Source of the DNA: LH-M37 sp965602855
GTDB taxonomy: Bacteria; Pseudomonadota; Gammaproteobacteria; SZUA-229
DNA length: 64,000 nucleotides
Assembly: GCA_965602855.1 (NCBI GenBank)
Contig: CBFCZV010000002.1
Location: 1-64,000, forward strand
Direction: 5' to 3'
Made by a program: the position numbers and the translations under genes. Each line of letters opens with the position of its first letter. The stretch's first letter is position 1. Below, piece by piece: positions 8,541 through 17,025 of this stretch. Below the pieces are notes generated by a model, which was given only the letters and a program-made list of their open reading frames with translations, was not told the DNA's origin and did no database searches.

Positions 8541-8692
8541 CGGCTTTGCTTGAAAGACAAGGCAGTATTTATGTTCAGTAATAAGAAGTCCCTTTAGTAG
8601 TCCTCTTCCTGATATTCATACGTTATACCAGCATTTCAGAGCTAAACCCCCAGTAATGGGATTTGTAAAAATTAATATATAGGTTAGAAATA

Positions 8693-8899
8693 ATGTCTAC
8701 TACTACAGGAACAGTTAAATTCTTCAACGATTCTAAAGGCTTCGGCTTCATTGAGCAGGAAAGCGGTCCAGACGTTTTTGTTCACTTCAGCGCTATCCAG
8801 TCTGAAGGTTTCAAAACATTGACTGAAGGTCAGAAAGTTGAGTTCACAGTAACTCAAGGCCAGAAAGGTCCTCAAGCTGAGAATGTTGTTGGTATCTAA
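8693..8899 (+). CDS. Cold-shock protein, CspA family
   Basis: A 68-residue single-stranded nucleic acid chaperone (OB fold). RNP1 KGFGFI and RNP2 VFVHF are intact, together with the starting TGTVKFFN. It is an RNA chaperone for cold or growth transitions; the paralogue class cannot be fixed from sequence alone. A long leader with a small CCC/GGG hairpin just before the start site (about 8648-8660) could modulate initiation. A strong terminator follows. Confidence 0.96.
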   Translation: MSTTTGTVKFFNDSKGFGFIEQESGPDVFVHFSAIQSEGFKTLTEGQKVEFTVTQGQKGPQAENVVGI

Positions 8900-8925
8900 T
8901 TAAGACCAACATAGTTCATGTTTAA

Positions 8926-8957
8926 CACAAAGCCCGGTCATCTGACCGGGCTTTGTG
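8926..8957. terminator. Terminator after the cold-shock gene
   Basis: A 15-bp perfect stem CACAAAGCCCGGTCA / TGACCGGGCTTTGTG with a TC loop. It sits between the convergent csp and mdh genes. The T-run is short (TTT inside the stem on each strand), so it probably serves both. Confidence 0.8.
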
Positions 8958-8979
8958 CGTTATGAGGCAGTGTTAAGGT

Positions 8980-9909
8980 TTATATTTGTTTGAGTAGCTC
9001 AAGATCCTTCTGAACTAACTCAGCAGAGTTTTTGAACATGGCAGTTTCATCATCATTCATTTCCAGAGTGATGATTTTTTCCACACCATCCTTACCGAGT
9101 ACTGCGGGCACGCCGATAGCGATATCGCTGTAGCCATACTCACCTTCAAGAATGCTCACGGTTGGTAAAATACGCTTTCGATCATAAACAATAGCATCGA
9201 CCATTTCTGCCACTGAGGCTGCGGGCGCATCATAAGCGCTGCTATTTTGCCTGAGAGCCAATATCTCTGCACCGCCATTGCGAGTGCGCTCAACAATTTC
9301 GTTTAGCTTATCTTCTTCGATAAATTGTGAAACAGGAATACCGGAAATAGTGGTGTAGCGCAACATGGGCACCATGGTGTCACCGTGACCGCCGAGAACC
9401 ATGGCATCAATATCGAGGCTTGAAAAACCGGTTTCCATGGCGATGAAGCTAGCCATGCGGCTGGAATCCAGTACGCCAGCCTGACCAAAGATTCGATTGC
9501 GAGGCCAGCCGGTTTTTAGAAAGGCATTATAGGTAATGACGTCCACCGGGTTACTGACAAATAGCAGCATGCTGTTGGGTGCATGTTTCATGATGCCTTC
9601 GAGAATGCCATTGCTGATCTCAATATTGCTGGCCAACAGGTCAGAACGTGACATGCCGGGTTTACGTGGCAGACCGGCGGTGATGATGATCAGGTCAGAG
9701 TCTTTTAGTAGTGCATAATCTCTGCCGCCGTAAAGCCGGGTGTCATACTGAAACAAGGGAGAGACTTCCTGAATATCCAGCGCAGCGCCCTCGGCTGCAC
9801 CCTGATTAATATCCAGCAGAGCAATTTCATGACATAAATTTTTATAGGCTATAAATTGGGCAGTGGCTTCACCAACGCGCCCGGCACCCACGATACTTAT
9901 TTTATTCAT
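8980..9909 (-). CDS. mdh: Malate dehydrogenase, LDH-like type
   Basis: A 309-residue NAD-dependent dehydrogenase that interconverts malate and oxaloacetate. The N-terminal Rossmann motif GAGRVGEATAQ ends in LLDIN, where Asp34 favours NAD. AGLPRKPGMSR carries the substrate-binding arginines, and GGHGDTMVP holds the catalytic histidine. The substrate loop with Arg rather than Gln supports malate over lactate. This is the lactate-dehydrogenase-like MDH class, not the E. coli class. AGGAGC lies 7 bases before ATG. Malic enzyme lies upstream on the same strand. Confidence 0.93.
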   Translation of the reverse strand: MNKISIVGAGRVGEATAQFIAYKNLCHEIALLDINQGAAEGAALDIQEVSPLFQYDTRLYGGRDYALLKDSDLIIITAGLPRKPGMSRSDLLASNIEISNGILEGIMKHAPNSMLLFVSNPVDVITYNAFLKTGWPRNRIFGQAGVLDSSRMASFIAMETGFSSLDIDAMVLGGHGDTMVPMLRYTTISGIPVSQFIEEDKLNEIVERTRNGGAEILALRQNSSAYDAPAASVAEMVDAIVYDRKRILPTVSILEGEYGYSDIAIGVPAVLGKDGVEKIITLEMNDDETAMFKNSAELVQKDLELLKQI

Positions 9910-9982
9910 TAGAAGCTCCTTTGTTTGATAGTTGGAAACTCATGCTTTGAGCTTAGTCTCATTGTCGCTCAATAGGGCATAA

Positions 9983-10010
9983 AAAAACCACCCGTATTGG
10001 AGTGGTTTTT
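9983..10010 (-). terminator. Terminator between maeB and mdh
   Basis: AAAAACCAC / GTGGTTTTT stem with a 10-nt loop. Seven A on the left give a T-run on the minus strand, in the right place to end the malic enzyme transcript. Confidence 0.75.
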
Positions 10011-10034
10011 AGATGTTATAAGTGTGTTGTACTA

Positions 10035-11288
10035 CTAGCTGGCTTCAGCGGGAGTCTTTTGGGCAGGTAGTTTACGTGCAACACCGCTAGCAACAGCTGC
10101 TTTGGCTACGGCCTGTGGAATGGTGTCGATCAGGCGTGGGTCAAAAGGTTTGGGGATAATGTAATCCTTACCGAAGACCATGGCATCCTGTTTGTAGGCT
10201 TCCAGCACTTCGGCAGGCACTGGTTCACGCGCTAGTTTGGCAAGAGCATGGACAGCGGCGAGCTGCATTTCCTGATTGATGCTTGTGGCGCAAGCATCAA
10301 GAGCGCCGCGGAAAATATAAGGGAAGCCGAGTACGTTGTTGACCTGATTGGGGTAGTCGCTACGTCCAGTCGCCATGATTAAATCATCGCGGGTCATGTG
10401 CGCCAGTTCGGGCAGAATTTCAGGGTCGGGATTGGAGAGTGCGAATACGATTGGGTTTTTAGCCATAGTGGCTAACACATCAGAACTCAGCAGGTCAGGA
10501 CCGGAAACACCAATAAACACATCAGCGCCGTTCATGGCATCGGCCAGTGTGCGTAGTTCCGTTTCAACAGCAAATGCTTGTTTGTATTTATTGAGATCGT
10601 CACGTCCTGTGTGGATGATGCCCTTGCGGTCAATCATGTACAAATTTTCCTGCTTTGCGCCCAGAGCCTGGAGTAGCTTCATGGATGCAATACCCGCTGC
10701 ACCAGCACCCAGGCAGACGATACGGGCATCTTCAATTGTCTTGTGCTGCAATTCCAGTGCATTGATCATGGAAGCGGCGATGATGATGGCAGTACCGTGC
10801 TGGTCATCGTGAAAGACGGGAATATCTAGTTGTTCGATGAGTGCTTCTTCAATTTCAAAACAGGCTGGTGCAGCTATATCTTCAAGATTGATGCCGCCAA
10901 ATGTGGGCGCAATATTACGTACGGTTTTGATGAAATCTTCCGATGACTCGTGTTGTACTTCGATATCAAAAACATCGATGTCTGCAAAGGCTTTGAATAA
11001 TACGCCTTTGCCTTCCATGACTGGTTTGCTGGCAGCGGGGCCAATATTGCCGAGACCCAAAACGGCGGTGCCATCACTGATAACAGCGACCAGATTGCCC
11101 TTTGAGGTGTACTTATAAACGTCAGCTTCATCTCTAGCGATGGCGCGGCAAGGATCGGCAACACCGGGGGTGTAAGCCAGTGATAGATCATGCTGTGTCT
11201 CGCAGGGCTTGGTGATTGCAGTGCCAATTTTTCCCGGTTTGGGCTGTGAGTGATAGTCGAGAGCTTGTTGTTTATATCGGTTTGGCAT
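10035..11288 (-). CDS. maeB: Malic enzyme, NAD(P)-dependent, short form
   Basis: A 417-residue oxidative decarboxylase (malate to pyruvate plus CO2). Signatures: YTPGVADPCRAIA near residue 39, the catalytic-lysine region GKGVLFKAFADIDVFD, HDDQHGTA for metal binding, and the Rossmann motif CLGAGAAGIASMKLL. It resembles the N-terminal part of MaeB but has no C-terminal phosphotransacetylase domain, so it is the short bacterial form. Cofactor preference is not certain. Together with mdh it forms a malate node on the minus strand. The nuclease gene lies 51 bp upstream. Confidence 0.93.
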   Translation of the reverse strand: MPNRYKQQALDYHSQPKPGKIGTAITKPCETQHDLSLAYTPGVADPCRAIARDEADVYKYTSKGNLVAVISDGTAVLGLGNIGPAASKPVMEGKGVLFKAFADIDVFDIEVQHESSEDFIKTVRNIAPTFGGINLEDIAAPACFEIEEALIEQLDIPVFHDDQHGTAIIIAASMINALELQHKTIEDARIVCLGAGAAGIASMKLLQALGAKQENLYMIDRKGIIHTGRDDLNKYKQAFAVETELRTLADAMNGADVFIGVSGPDLLSSDVLATMAKNPIVFALSNPDPEILPELAHMTRDDLIMATGRSDYPNQVNNVLGFPYIFRGALDACATSINQEMQLAAVHALAKLAREPVPAEVLEAYKQDAMVFGKDYIIPKPFDPRLIDTIPQAVAKAAVASGVARKLPAQKTPAEAS

Positions 11289-11339
11289 AGGTCTTTAGCT
11301 TGTCTTATTTGGAGTGCATAGGATATCAGACCACAAATT

Positions 11340-12143
11340 CTAACATTTTAGCGCTTTTTTTTCCTCCTCAATGGCTGAGGGGTGTTTGATCTGCATATAA
11401 AAACGTTCACCTGGCCTGGGCTGTTTTTTGGTTTGCAGCCAGCCGCGAATGATGATGGTTTGATCAATGAGATCTTTTAGCTGATTCATATCGAATAGTG
11501 GCTTATGTTTGAAGGCAATTCTGAGGCTGAGACCGTGTTCCAGCTCCAGCCAGAGTCCTTTGCTTGAGGATTTGATATGTTTGAGTTTGCCGCGTAAGAC
11601 GCGAAAGCCATTGGTTGAATCGGCAAGATCGGCTACAGCCTGTATTTTGTCAGACCAGATAGCTTTTTGTGAGCATAAAGCCTGCTTTTCAGCCTGTTGG
11701 TAGCAGCTGGAAAAGCGGTCATTGGGTGGAATAGTGATCGAGCTGGATAGACCTTCTGAGAGCAGCTGTGCCTGTATATTGGTGCCATCGGGCAGGAAAA
11801 GATGAGACAGTGAGCGTTGGTAGTGATCCCGTTTTTCTATGCCGTGAACCAGTTTGACCTGGTTATTGTGCTTGTGCAGTAGTGCTCGCAAATGGTCACG
11901 AGCCTGTAAGGCATAGGCTTCGGCGGGCTGATCCTTTCTGGCGACTTCAGGTGCGTTGATGCCAATGAGGCGAATTTTGCGGCCATCGACCAGTTTGACG
12001 GTATCGCCATCGTGAATGTATTTGATGGTGACAGATTCATCGTAATGCTTGCTCGGGCAGTTTTGAGCTGTCGACAGTGAAGGCAGGAAAAATAGGCACA
12101 GCAAAAAAAAGCGCCCTATGGCGCTTTTATTCGTATTCAACAC
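11340..12143 (-). CDS. Secreted thermonuclease-like (SNase-domain) protein
   Basis: A 267-residue protein with a signal peptide (SAIGRFFLLCLFFLPSLSTA) and a staphylococcal-nuclease domain. IHDGDTVKLVDGRKIRLIG and NAPEV carry the calcium-binding Asp and catalytic Arg/Glu, and EKRDHYQRSLSHLFL holds the second Arg. The C-terminal 90 residues form an extra OB-like domain. The open frame runs back into rpmE, so the true start is uncertain. GTG at 12143 (or the following TTG) gives a good signal peptide but no clear ribosome site, and its first codons are encoded by the rpmE terminator hairpin. Confidence 0.8.
   Translation of the reverse strand: MLNTNKSAIGRFFLLCLFFLPSLSTAQNCPSKHYDESVTIKYIHDGDTVKLVDGRKIRLIGINAPEVARKDQPAEAYALQARDHLRALLHKHNNQVKLVHGIEKRDHYQRSLSHLFLPDGTNIQAQLLSEGLSSSITIPPNDRFSSCYQQAEKQALCSQKAIWSDKIQAVADLADSTNGFRVLRGKLKHIKSSSKGLWLELEHGLSLRIAFKHKPLFDMNQLKDLIDQTIIIRGWLQTKKQPRPGERFYMQIKHPSAIEEEKKALKC
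12103..12128 (-). terminator. Terminator of rpmE, lying inside the nuclease gene start
   Basis: On the minus strand the perfect stem AAAAGCGCC / GGCGCTTTT is followed by a run of eight T. It begins about 30 bp after the rpmE stop. It also encodes residues 6-12 of the nuclease signal peptide if the GTG start at 12143 is correct. Confidence 0.85.
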
Positions 12144-12156
12144 GATCAATGGAAGA

Positions 12157-12366
12157 TTATTTCTTGCCACCAAAACGCTTGTTGAATTTCTCGATCTGAC
12201 CTGCGGAATCAAGAACTTTCTGTTTGCCAGTATAGAAAGGGTGGCACTCAGAACAGACGTCAATCAACATCTTGTCTTTACCGTAGGTAGAACCGGTTGT
12301 AAAAGTGTTTCCGCAGCTACATGTAACGTCAACGGCCTGGTAGGCTGGGTGTATTTCAGGTTTCAT
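12157..12366 (-). CDS. rpmE: 50S ribosomal protein L31
   Basis: A 69-residue ribosomal protein. It is the zinc-binding (C+) form, with cysteines C16 and C18 (CSC) and C38 and C41 (CSEC). The YTGKQK motif is typical. The C+ form is the one replaced by a zinc-free paralogue under zinc starvation in many bacteria; no such paralogue is in the window. It has a terminator directly downstream. Confidence 0.96.
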   Translation of the reverse strand: MKPEIHPAYQAVDVTCSCGNTFTTGSTYGKDKMLIDVCSECHPFYTGKQKVLDSAGQIEKFNKRFGGKK

Positions 12367-12533
12367 CTTAGCTTCCTCTTGGATGCCATCTGTAAAAGGC
12401 GTTGAATTGTACTCGTATCGATCTAAACAGGCAAGCTGTCAGTAGATAATTAGGTGTGAAATTATCATGATTTTGCGAGATAATGCCTCGACAGAGCCGA
12501 ACTGGCTGAAATAAGAAAAAAAAGGATGAATAA

Positions 12534-13016
12534 ATGAAGGCAACCATAATTTCAATGTTCATCGTGCTGATTGTGCTGATAACTGTGCCAGTGCTCTTGT
12601 ATTATAACGATGATCTAGCTAAAAAATTTGGTTTTGGCAGCGCCGGTAATTCAGCAGGAGATAGAGAAAAAATTCCAAAAAATATAAAATCCGTAGTAAC
12701 TGATAAAAAAATAGATGTTTATAAATGGGTAGATGAGCATGGTGTGACGCAGTTCAGTAGCACGCCTCCATTCGAAGGTGGTGATTTTGAAATGATGGAA
12801 CTATCACCTACTACTAATGTGATAGATGCATTTGAAGCTCCCAAAAAAGAGCAGAAGGAAGCGTCTAACCCAGAGGTGTTTAATGTGGGTAGTCCTTATT
12901 CCCCTGGCGGTATGAAAGAAATAGTTGATGATTCCCAGAATGTGCAGGATAAACTTAATCAACGGCAGGCTGAGCAGGAGAAAATATTACAGGATTTGCT
13001 TGAACAGAGTAAGTAG
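12534..13016 (+). CDS. DUF4124-domain membrane-anchored protein
   Basis: A 160-residue protein with an N-terminal hydrophobic helix (residues 5-24) and no obvious cleavage site, so probably an anchor. A DUF4124 core VYKWVDEHGVTQFSS follows at about residue 62. The C-terminal 60 residues are Glu/Gln/Lys-rich and probably helical. DUF4124 proteins are common in gammaproteobacteria, are envelope-located and have no established function. AAAGG precedes the start by 8 bases. A second DUF4124 gene lies at 17866. It abuts convergent hemW with no gap. Confidence 0.8.
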   Translation: MKATIISMFIVLIVLITVPVLLYYNDDLAKKFGFGSAGNSAGDREKIPKNIKSVVTDKKIDVYKWVDEHGVTQFSSTPPFEGGDFEMMELSPTTNVIDAFEAPKKEQKEASNPEVFNVGSPYSPGGMKEIVDDSQNVQDKLNQRQAEQEKILQDLLEQSK

Positions 13017-14159
13017 TCAAAGGAACTGCTCAAGAACATTATTTAAAAAATAGTAGCCTTGCTTGCTGGTACGGATGCCTGATTGACTCTGTATGAGTAG
13101 TTTGGAGTCTGTTTTCTGGCAAGCTTTGGTTAAATCGCTTCTTTTGAGACCGGTGTTGGTTTCAAAAGTATCGTAGCTAAAGCCGTTTTTTAGGCGTAGT
13201 GCATTGAGCAAAAATTCGAAGATTAATTCATCTTGTTTGATTGTGGTCTCGCCAGAAACAGGATTGATTGCTGCATTCTGCATATAGCCTTCTGGCTGCC
13301 TATGTTTCCATCTTCGTACAATTTTGCCCGTTGCTGTATCGGTGAGTTTGCCATGTGCACCTGCGCCAATACCGATGTAATCACCAAAGTTCCAGTAGTT
13401 AAGATTGTGCCTGCATTGTTTATCTGATTTTGAAAAAGCAGAGACTTCATATTGCTGAAATCCATGATTATCTAAAATGTCATGACATTGGTTTTGCATG
13501 TCCCAAAGTATTTCCATATTGGGGGTAACAGGTGGATGTTTGTGAAAGAAGGTATTGGCTTCGATGGTGAGTTGGTAGTGTGAAATGTGCTGCACATTTT
13601 GAGCACAGGCTGTTTCAATATCATTGATTGCCTGCTCAACAGTTTGTTCAGGCAAACCAAACATTAAATCCAGATTGATATTCTCAAAGCCAGCTTCGTG
13701 AGCAGTATTGATTGCAGCAAGTGCTTGCTGTGCATCGTGAATTCGGCCGATACTTTTTAAATGCTGATCATTGAAGCTCTGAATACCAATTGATAAACGA
13801 TTGATGCCAGCGGCTTTAAATTCAGAAAAATTTTTCTGCTCAAAAGTACCGGGGTTGGCTTCCATGGTAATTTCAATATTTTCATCAAAAGACAAGCGTT
13901 GTTGTGCGCCCTGAATAATCTGATGAATTGTATCGGGCGAAAAAATACTGGGTGTACCACCACCGAAAAAAATACTTTTTATTGGGCGTGAGTCGATAAT
14001 TTTCAAATCATTATCAAGATCAGCCATAAGTGCATTGAAATATTTTTTTTCATCAATACTGTTGCTGGTGTGTGAATTGAAATCACAGTAGGGGCATTTT
14101 TTTATGCACCATGGGATGTGCACGTATAAAGATAATGGTGGTGCATTATCGACAGGCAT
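13017..14159 (-). CDS. hemW: HemW, radical-SAM haem chaperone
   Basis: A 380-residue radical SAM protein. CIKKCPYCDF at about residues 17-26 is the CxxxCxxC iron-sulfur motif. SIFFGGGTPS, IEITMEANPG and NRLSIGIQSF are family signatures, and the C-terminal HemN domain is present. It lacks the extra N-terminal residues of true HemN, and genes of this length are HemW, which delivers haem rather than oxidising coproporphyrinogen. The oxygen-dependent enzyme hemF is elsewhere in the window. It lies 6 bp after ampG on the same strand. Confidence 0.9.
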   Translation of the reverse strand: MPVDNAPPLSLYVHIPWCIKKCPYCDFNSHTSNSIDEKKYFNALMADLDNDLKIIDSRPIKSIFFGGGTPSIFSPDTIHQIIQGAQQRLSFDENIEITMEANPGTFEQKNFSEFKAAGINRLSIGIQSFNDQHLKSIGRIHDAQQALAAINTAHEAGFENINLDLMFGLPEQTVEQAINDIETACAQNVQHISHYQLTIEANTFFHKHPPVTPNMEILWDMQNQCHDILDNHGFQQYEVSAFSKSDKQCRHNLNYWNFGDYIGIGAGAHGKLTDTATGKIVRRWKHRQPEGYMQNAAINPVSGETTIKQDELIFEFLLNALRLKNGFSYDTFETNTGLKRSDLTKACQKTDSKLLIQSQSGIRTSKQGYYFLNNVLEQFL

Positions 14160-14165
14160 TGGCTC

Positions 14166-15521
14166 TTACTGAGAAACACCGTTGAAAGGTTTGTTTCTTA
14201 AATACAGAATGAGTGCAATGGCGGGTAAGCCTAGTGCAGCGGTGTAAATAAAGAAAGAAACATAGCCATGAGCGTCAACTACTTCACCTGAGAAGCCACC
14301 AATGAATTTGGCAGGCAGTAACATTAATGAGCTGAATAGTGCATATTGTGTAGCCGTGTAGGCACGATTGGTTAAGCCAGATAAATAAGCAATAAAGGCG
14401 GAGCCTGCGATGCCTGCGCTCAGGTTATCGGCACCAATAACAACAGAAAGGTAGATCACGTCTGGTGGTAATAATGCCAATGCTACAAATGTCAGATTGG
14501 TTATTACCACCAGAATTGCACCCAGTAATAAGATCGACATTACGCCATAACGTACAACCATTGTACCGCCCAGTAATGCGCCGGTGATGGTAATGAAGGG
14601 GCCAATGGTTTTTGTAATTAGACCAATTTCAAGATCGCTATAGCCAACGTCAACATAAAGTGGGTTGGCCATGATACCCATGGTGATGTCGCTGATACGG
14701 AATAGACCGATAAACAATAAAATTAAAAAAGCGAACTTGCCGTTGCGTATAAAAAAATCGGTAAAGGGGCAAATGACTGCGCCGATAAACCATGCATAAG
14801 CATGGCGGATGCCATCGGGTAAATGTGTGGAATTTTCCATAAAGGCGATAACTTTTTCTTCCTGTTGCCAGGTATCCTTGGAAATATTGTGTTCAGGTTC
14901 AGGAATGAGCAAGGTGGTGATGATGCCTAGTGTCATGCATATTGCTAGCGTTGTGTAAGCAAATGACCATGAATAAAAATGAGCCAGAGTAAAAGCGCCG
15001 CCACCCGCTAGCAACATGCCGAGGCGATAGCCCATCTGATAAGTGCCTGACATGGCACCCTGAAATTCGGTGGGCATAGCTTCAATGCGCCAGGCATCGA
15101 TGGCGATGTCCTGAGTTGCGGAAGCAAAGGCGACCAGTATGGCGGCATAGACCAATGGTTCTAAACTTTTCAGAGGGTCGCTGGTTGCCATCAACAGCAA
15201 GCCACAGATGATGCCGACTTGAGCGACCAGCATCCAGCTTCGTCTTTGGCCTAATAGAGGCTGAAGTACAGGAATTTGACCACGGTCAACCAGAGGTGAC
15301 CAGACGAACTTAAAACCATAAAGCAAAGCCACCCAGCTAATATGGCCGATGGTGCTTTTGTCGATGCCAACTCGTGCTAGCCAGCCAGAGAGCGTGCCAA
15401 AAACTAACAGTAGTGGTAATCCCGCAGAGAAACCCAGAAATAGCATGGCCAATACACGCAGCTGAAGGTAGACGCTGACTGCATCCTTCCAGCTTTTGTG
15501 TTGCATGCCTGAGTCGGTCAT
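14166..15521 (-). CDS. ampG: AmpG-like muropeptide permease (MFS)
   Basis: A 451-residue major facilitator protein with 12 or more hydrophobic helices. It starts with LRVLAMLFLGFSAGLPLLL and GTLSGWLARVGID, the AmpG hallmark, followed by FKFVWSPLVDR and ATQDIAIDAWRIE. AmpG imports anhydro-muropeptides from the periplasm for peptidoglycan recycling and for beta-lactamase induction where ampR/ampC exist; none is in the window. The start overlaps the end of xthA by 4 bp (ATGA type), so the two are co-translated. Confidence 0.9.
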   Translation of the reverse strand: MTDSGMQHKSWKDAVSVYLQLRVLAMLFLGFSAGLPLLLVFGTLSGWLARVGIDKSTIGHISWVALLYGFKFVWSPLVDRGQIPVLQPLLGQRRSWMLVAQVGIICGLLLMATSDPLKSLEPLVYAAILVAFASATQDIAIDAWRIEAMPTEFQGAMSGTYQMGYRLGMLLAGGGAFTLAHFYSWSFAYTTLAICMTLGIITTLLIPEPEHNISKDTWQQEEKVIAFMENSTHLPDGIRHAYAWFIGAVICPFTDFFIRNGKFAFLILLFIGLFRISDITMGIMANPLYVDVGYSDLEIGLITKTIGPFITITGALLGGTMVVRYGVMSILLLGAILVVITNLTFVALALLPPDVIYLSVVIGADNLSAGIAGSAFIAYLSGLTNRAYTATQYALFSSLMLLPAKFIGGFSGEVVDAHGYVSFFIYTAALGLPAIALILYLRNKPFNGVSQ

Positions 15522-16294
15522 TTTAATTCGTAGTCGTAATCAATGATAAGTGGCGAATGGTCAGAGAAGCGTTCATCTTTATAAATGCTCGCGCCTTTAA
15601 CGCAGTCTTTTAATTTTGGTGTAATGATCTGATAATCAATACGCCATCCGGTATTATTCGCCCAGGCCTGGCCACGATTTGACCACCATGTGTACTGATG
15701 TTCTTCCTGATTAACCACACGAAAGGCGTCAACGTAGCCAACTCCATCAAACAATGTATCAAGCCATGCACGTTCTTCGGGCAAGAAACCGGAATTTTTC
15801 TGATTGCCACGCCAGTTTTTGATGTCGATATTTTTATGCGCGATATTCCAGTCACCACAGATAATAAACTCGCGACGCTTGCGACGCAGGCTTTGAAGAT
15901 AAGTCATAAAGCGTTCCATGAAATCGAATTTCACTGCCTGTCTTTCTTCGCTGGCAGAGCCCGAGTGCATGTAAAGTGATATGACGCTCAGCTTTTCAAA
16001 CTGGAATTCCAGATAACGTCCTTCGACATCAATGTCGTGCCAGCCGATGCCTTCGGTAATTTTTTTAGGTTTAACTTTGCTGTAGATAGCGACACCGCTA
16101 TAACCCTTTTTTACCGCATCCTGATAATGGCAGTAATAACCTTTGGGGTTAAAAATCTCGTCAGTCAGCTGATGAACTTGTGCTTTGGTTTCCTGAATAC
16201 AGATAACGTCAGCATCGATTTTTTTCAGCCACTCAAAAAAGCCTTTTCTGGCCGCAGCACGGATGCCATTGGTGTTTGCAGATATGATTCTCAT
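15518..16294 (-). CDS. xthA: Exodeoxyribonuclease III / AP endonuclease
   Basis: A 258-residue exonuclease-endonuclease-phosphatase fold protein for base excision repair. The motifs ISANTNGIRAA, ICIQETKAQ (catalytic Glu), YMHSG, CGDWNIAH and the final SDHSPL (catalytic Asp-His) are all present. It is divergent from pyrE, a common gammaproteobacterial arrangement. The family also includes Crc of pseudomonads, but the full active site argues for a real nuclease here. Confidence 0.93.
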   Translation of the reverse strand: MRIISANTNGIRAAARKGFFEWLKKIDADVICIQETKAQVHQLTDEIFNPKGYYCHYQDAVKKGYSGVAIYSKVKPKKITEGIGWHDIDVEGRYLEFQFEKLSVISLYMHSGSASEERQAVKFDFMERFMTYLQSLRRKRREFIICGDWNIAHKNIDIKNWRGNQKNSGFLPEERAWLDTLFDGVGYVDAFRVVNQEEHQYTWWSNRGQAWANNTGWRIDYQIITPKLKDCVKGASIYKDERFSDHSPLIIDYDYELK

Positions 16295-16383
16295 GATGGG
16301 GCGTATGATACCAGCTTGTACCGCTTTGAGCCGCTAAATCATTTATACTTACATCTCGTTTTAACCATCAAGATTGAACAGCC

Positions 16384-17025
16384 ATGCAAGCCTACAAAAA
16401 ACAGTTTATCCAGCTCGCCATCAAATATCAGGTATTACGTTTTGGTGAATTTACTCTCAAATCTGGCCGAGTCAGCCCATATTTTTTCAATGCTGGATTA
16501 TTCAATACTGGGCATGCACTGGCAGAGTTGGGTAAGAGCTATGCGGCCGCACTGGTCGATCAGAAGCAGGAATACGATATATTGTTTGGCCCCGCCTACA
16601 AAGGTATCCCACTGGTTTCAACACTAGTGGTGGCATTGTCAGTAGATTATGACATCGATAAGCCCTATGCCTTCAATCGTAAAGAAGCCAAAGATCACGG
16701 TGAGGGTGGCAGCATCGTTGGTGCTGCTCTGGAAGGTAAAGTCTTGATCGTTGATGATGTGATTACTGCAGGCACCGCGATTCGAGAAGCGGTGGATATT
16801 ATCAAAGCTGAAGGTGGTGAAGCTTCAGCAGTGCTCATCGCGCTGGATCGACAGGAAAAAGGCAAGGCTGAGAAATCCGCTATTCAGGAAGTGCAGGACG
16901 ATTACGGTATTCCCGTGAGTAGTATTATCACCATGACCGACTTGATCAATTATCTAGAAACCGATGAGCAGCTTAAAGATCATCTGGTTGCGATGAAGGC
17001 TTATCGGGATGATTATGGGGTTTAA
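16384..17025 (+). CDS. pyrE: Orotate phosphoribosyltransferase
   Basis: A 213-residue enzyme that makes orotidine 5'-phosphate from orotate and PRPP in de novo pyrimidine synthesis. Signatures: LKSGRVSPYFFNAG, LFGPAYKGIPL, the flexible loop YAFNRKEAKDHGEGG, and the PRPP-binding VLIVDDVITAGTA near residue 122. The length is standard. It overlaps the convergent TSUP gene by 4 bp. Confidence 0.96.
   Translation: MQAYKKQFIQLAIKYQVLRFGEFTLKSGRVSPYFFNAGLFNTGHALAELGKSYAAALVDQKQEYDILFGPAYKGIPLVSTLVVALSVDYDIDKPYAFNRKEAKDHGEGGSIVGAALEGKVLIVDDVITAGTAIREAVDIIKAEGGEASAVLIALDRQEKGKAEKSAIQEVQDDYGIPVSSIITMTDLINYLETDEQLKDHLVAMKAYRDDYGV

Noticed and set aside
12144..12263. N-terminal extension of the nuclease ORF
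   Set aside because: It lies antisense-free but within rpmE on the same strand in another frame, and places a non-signal sequence before a clear signal peptide.
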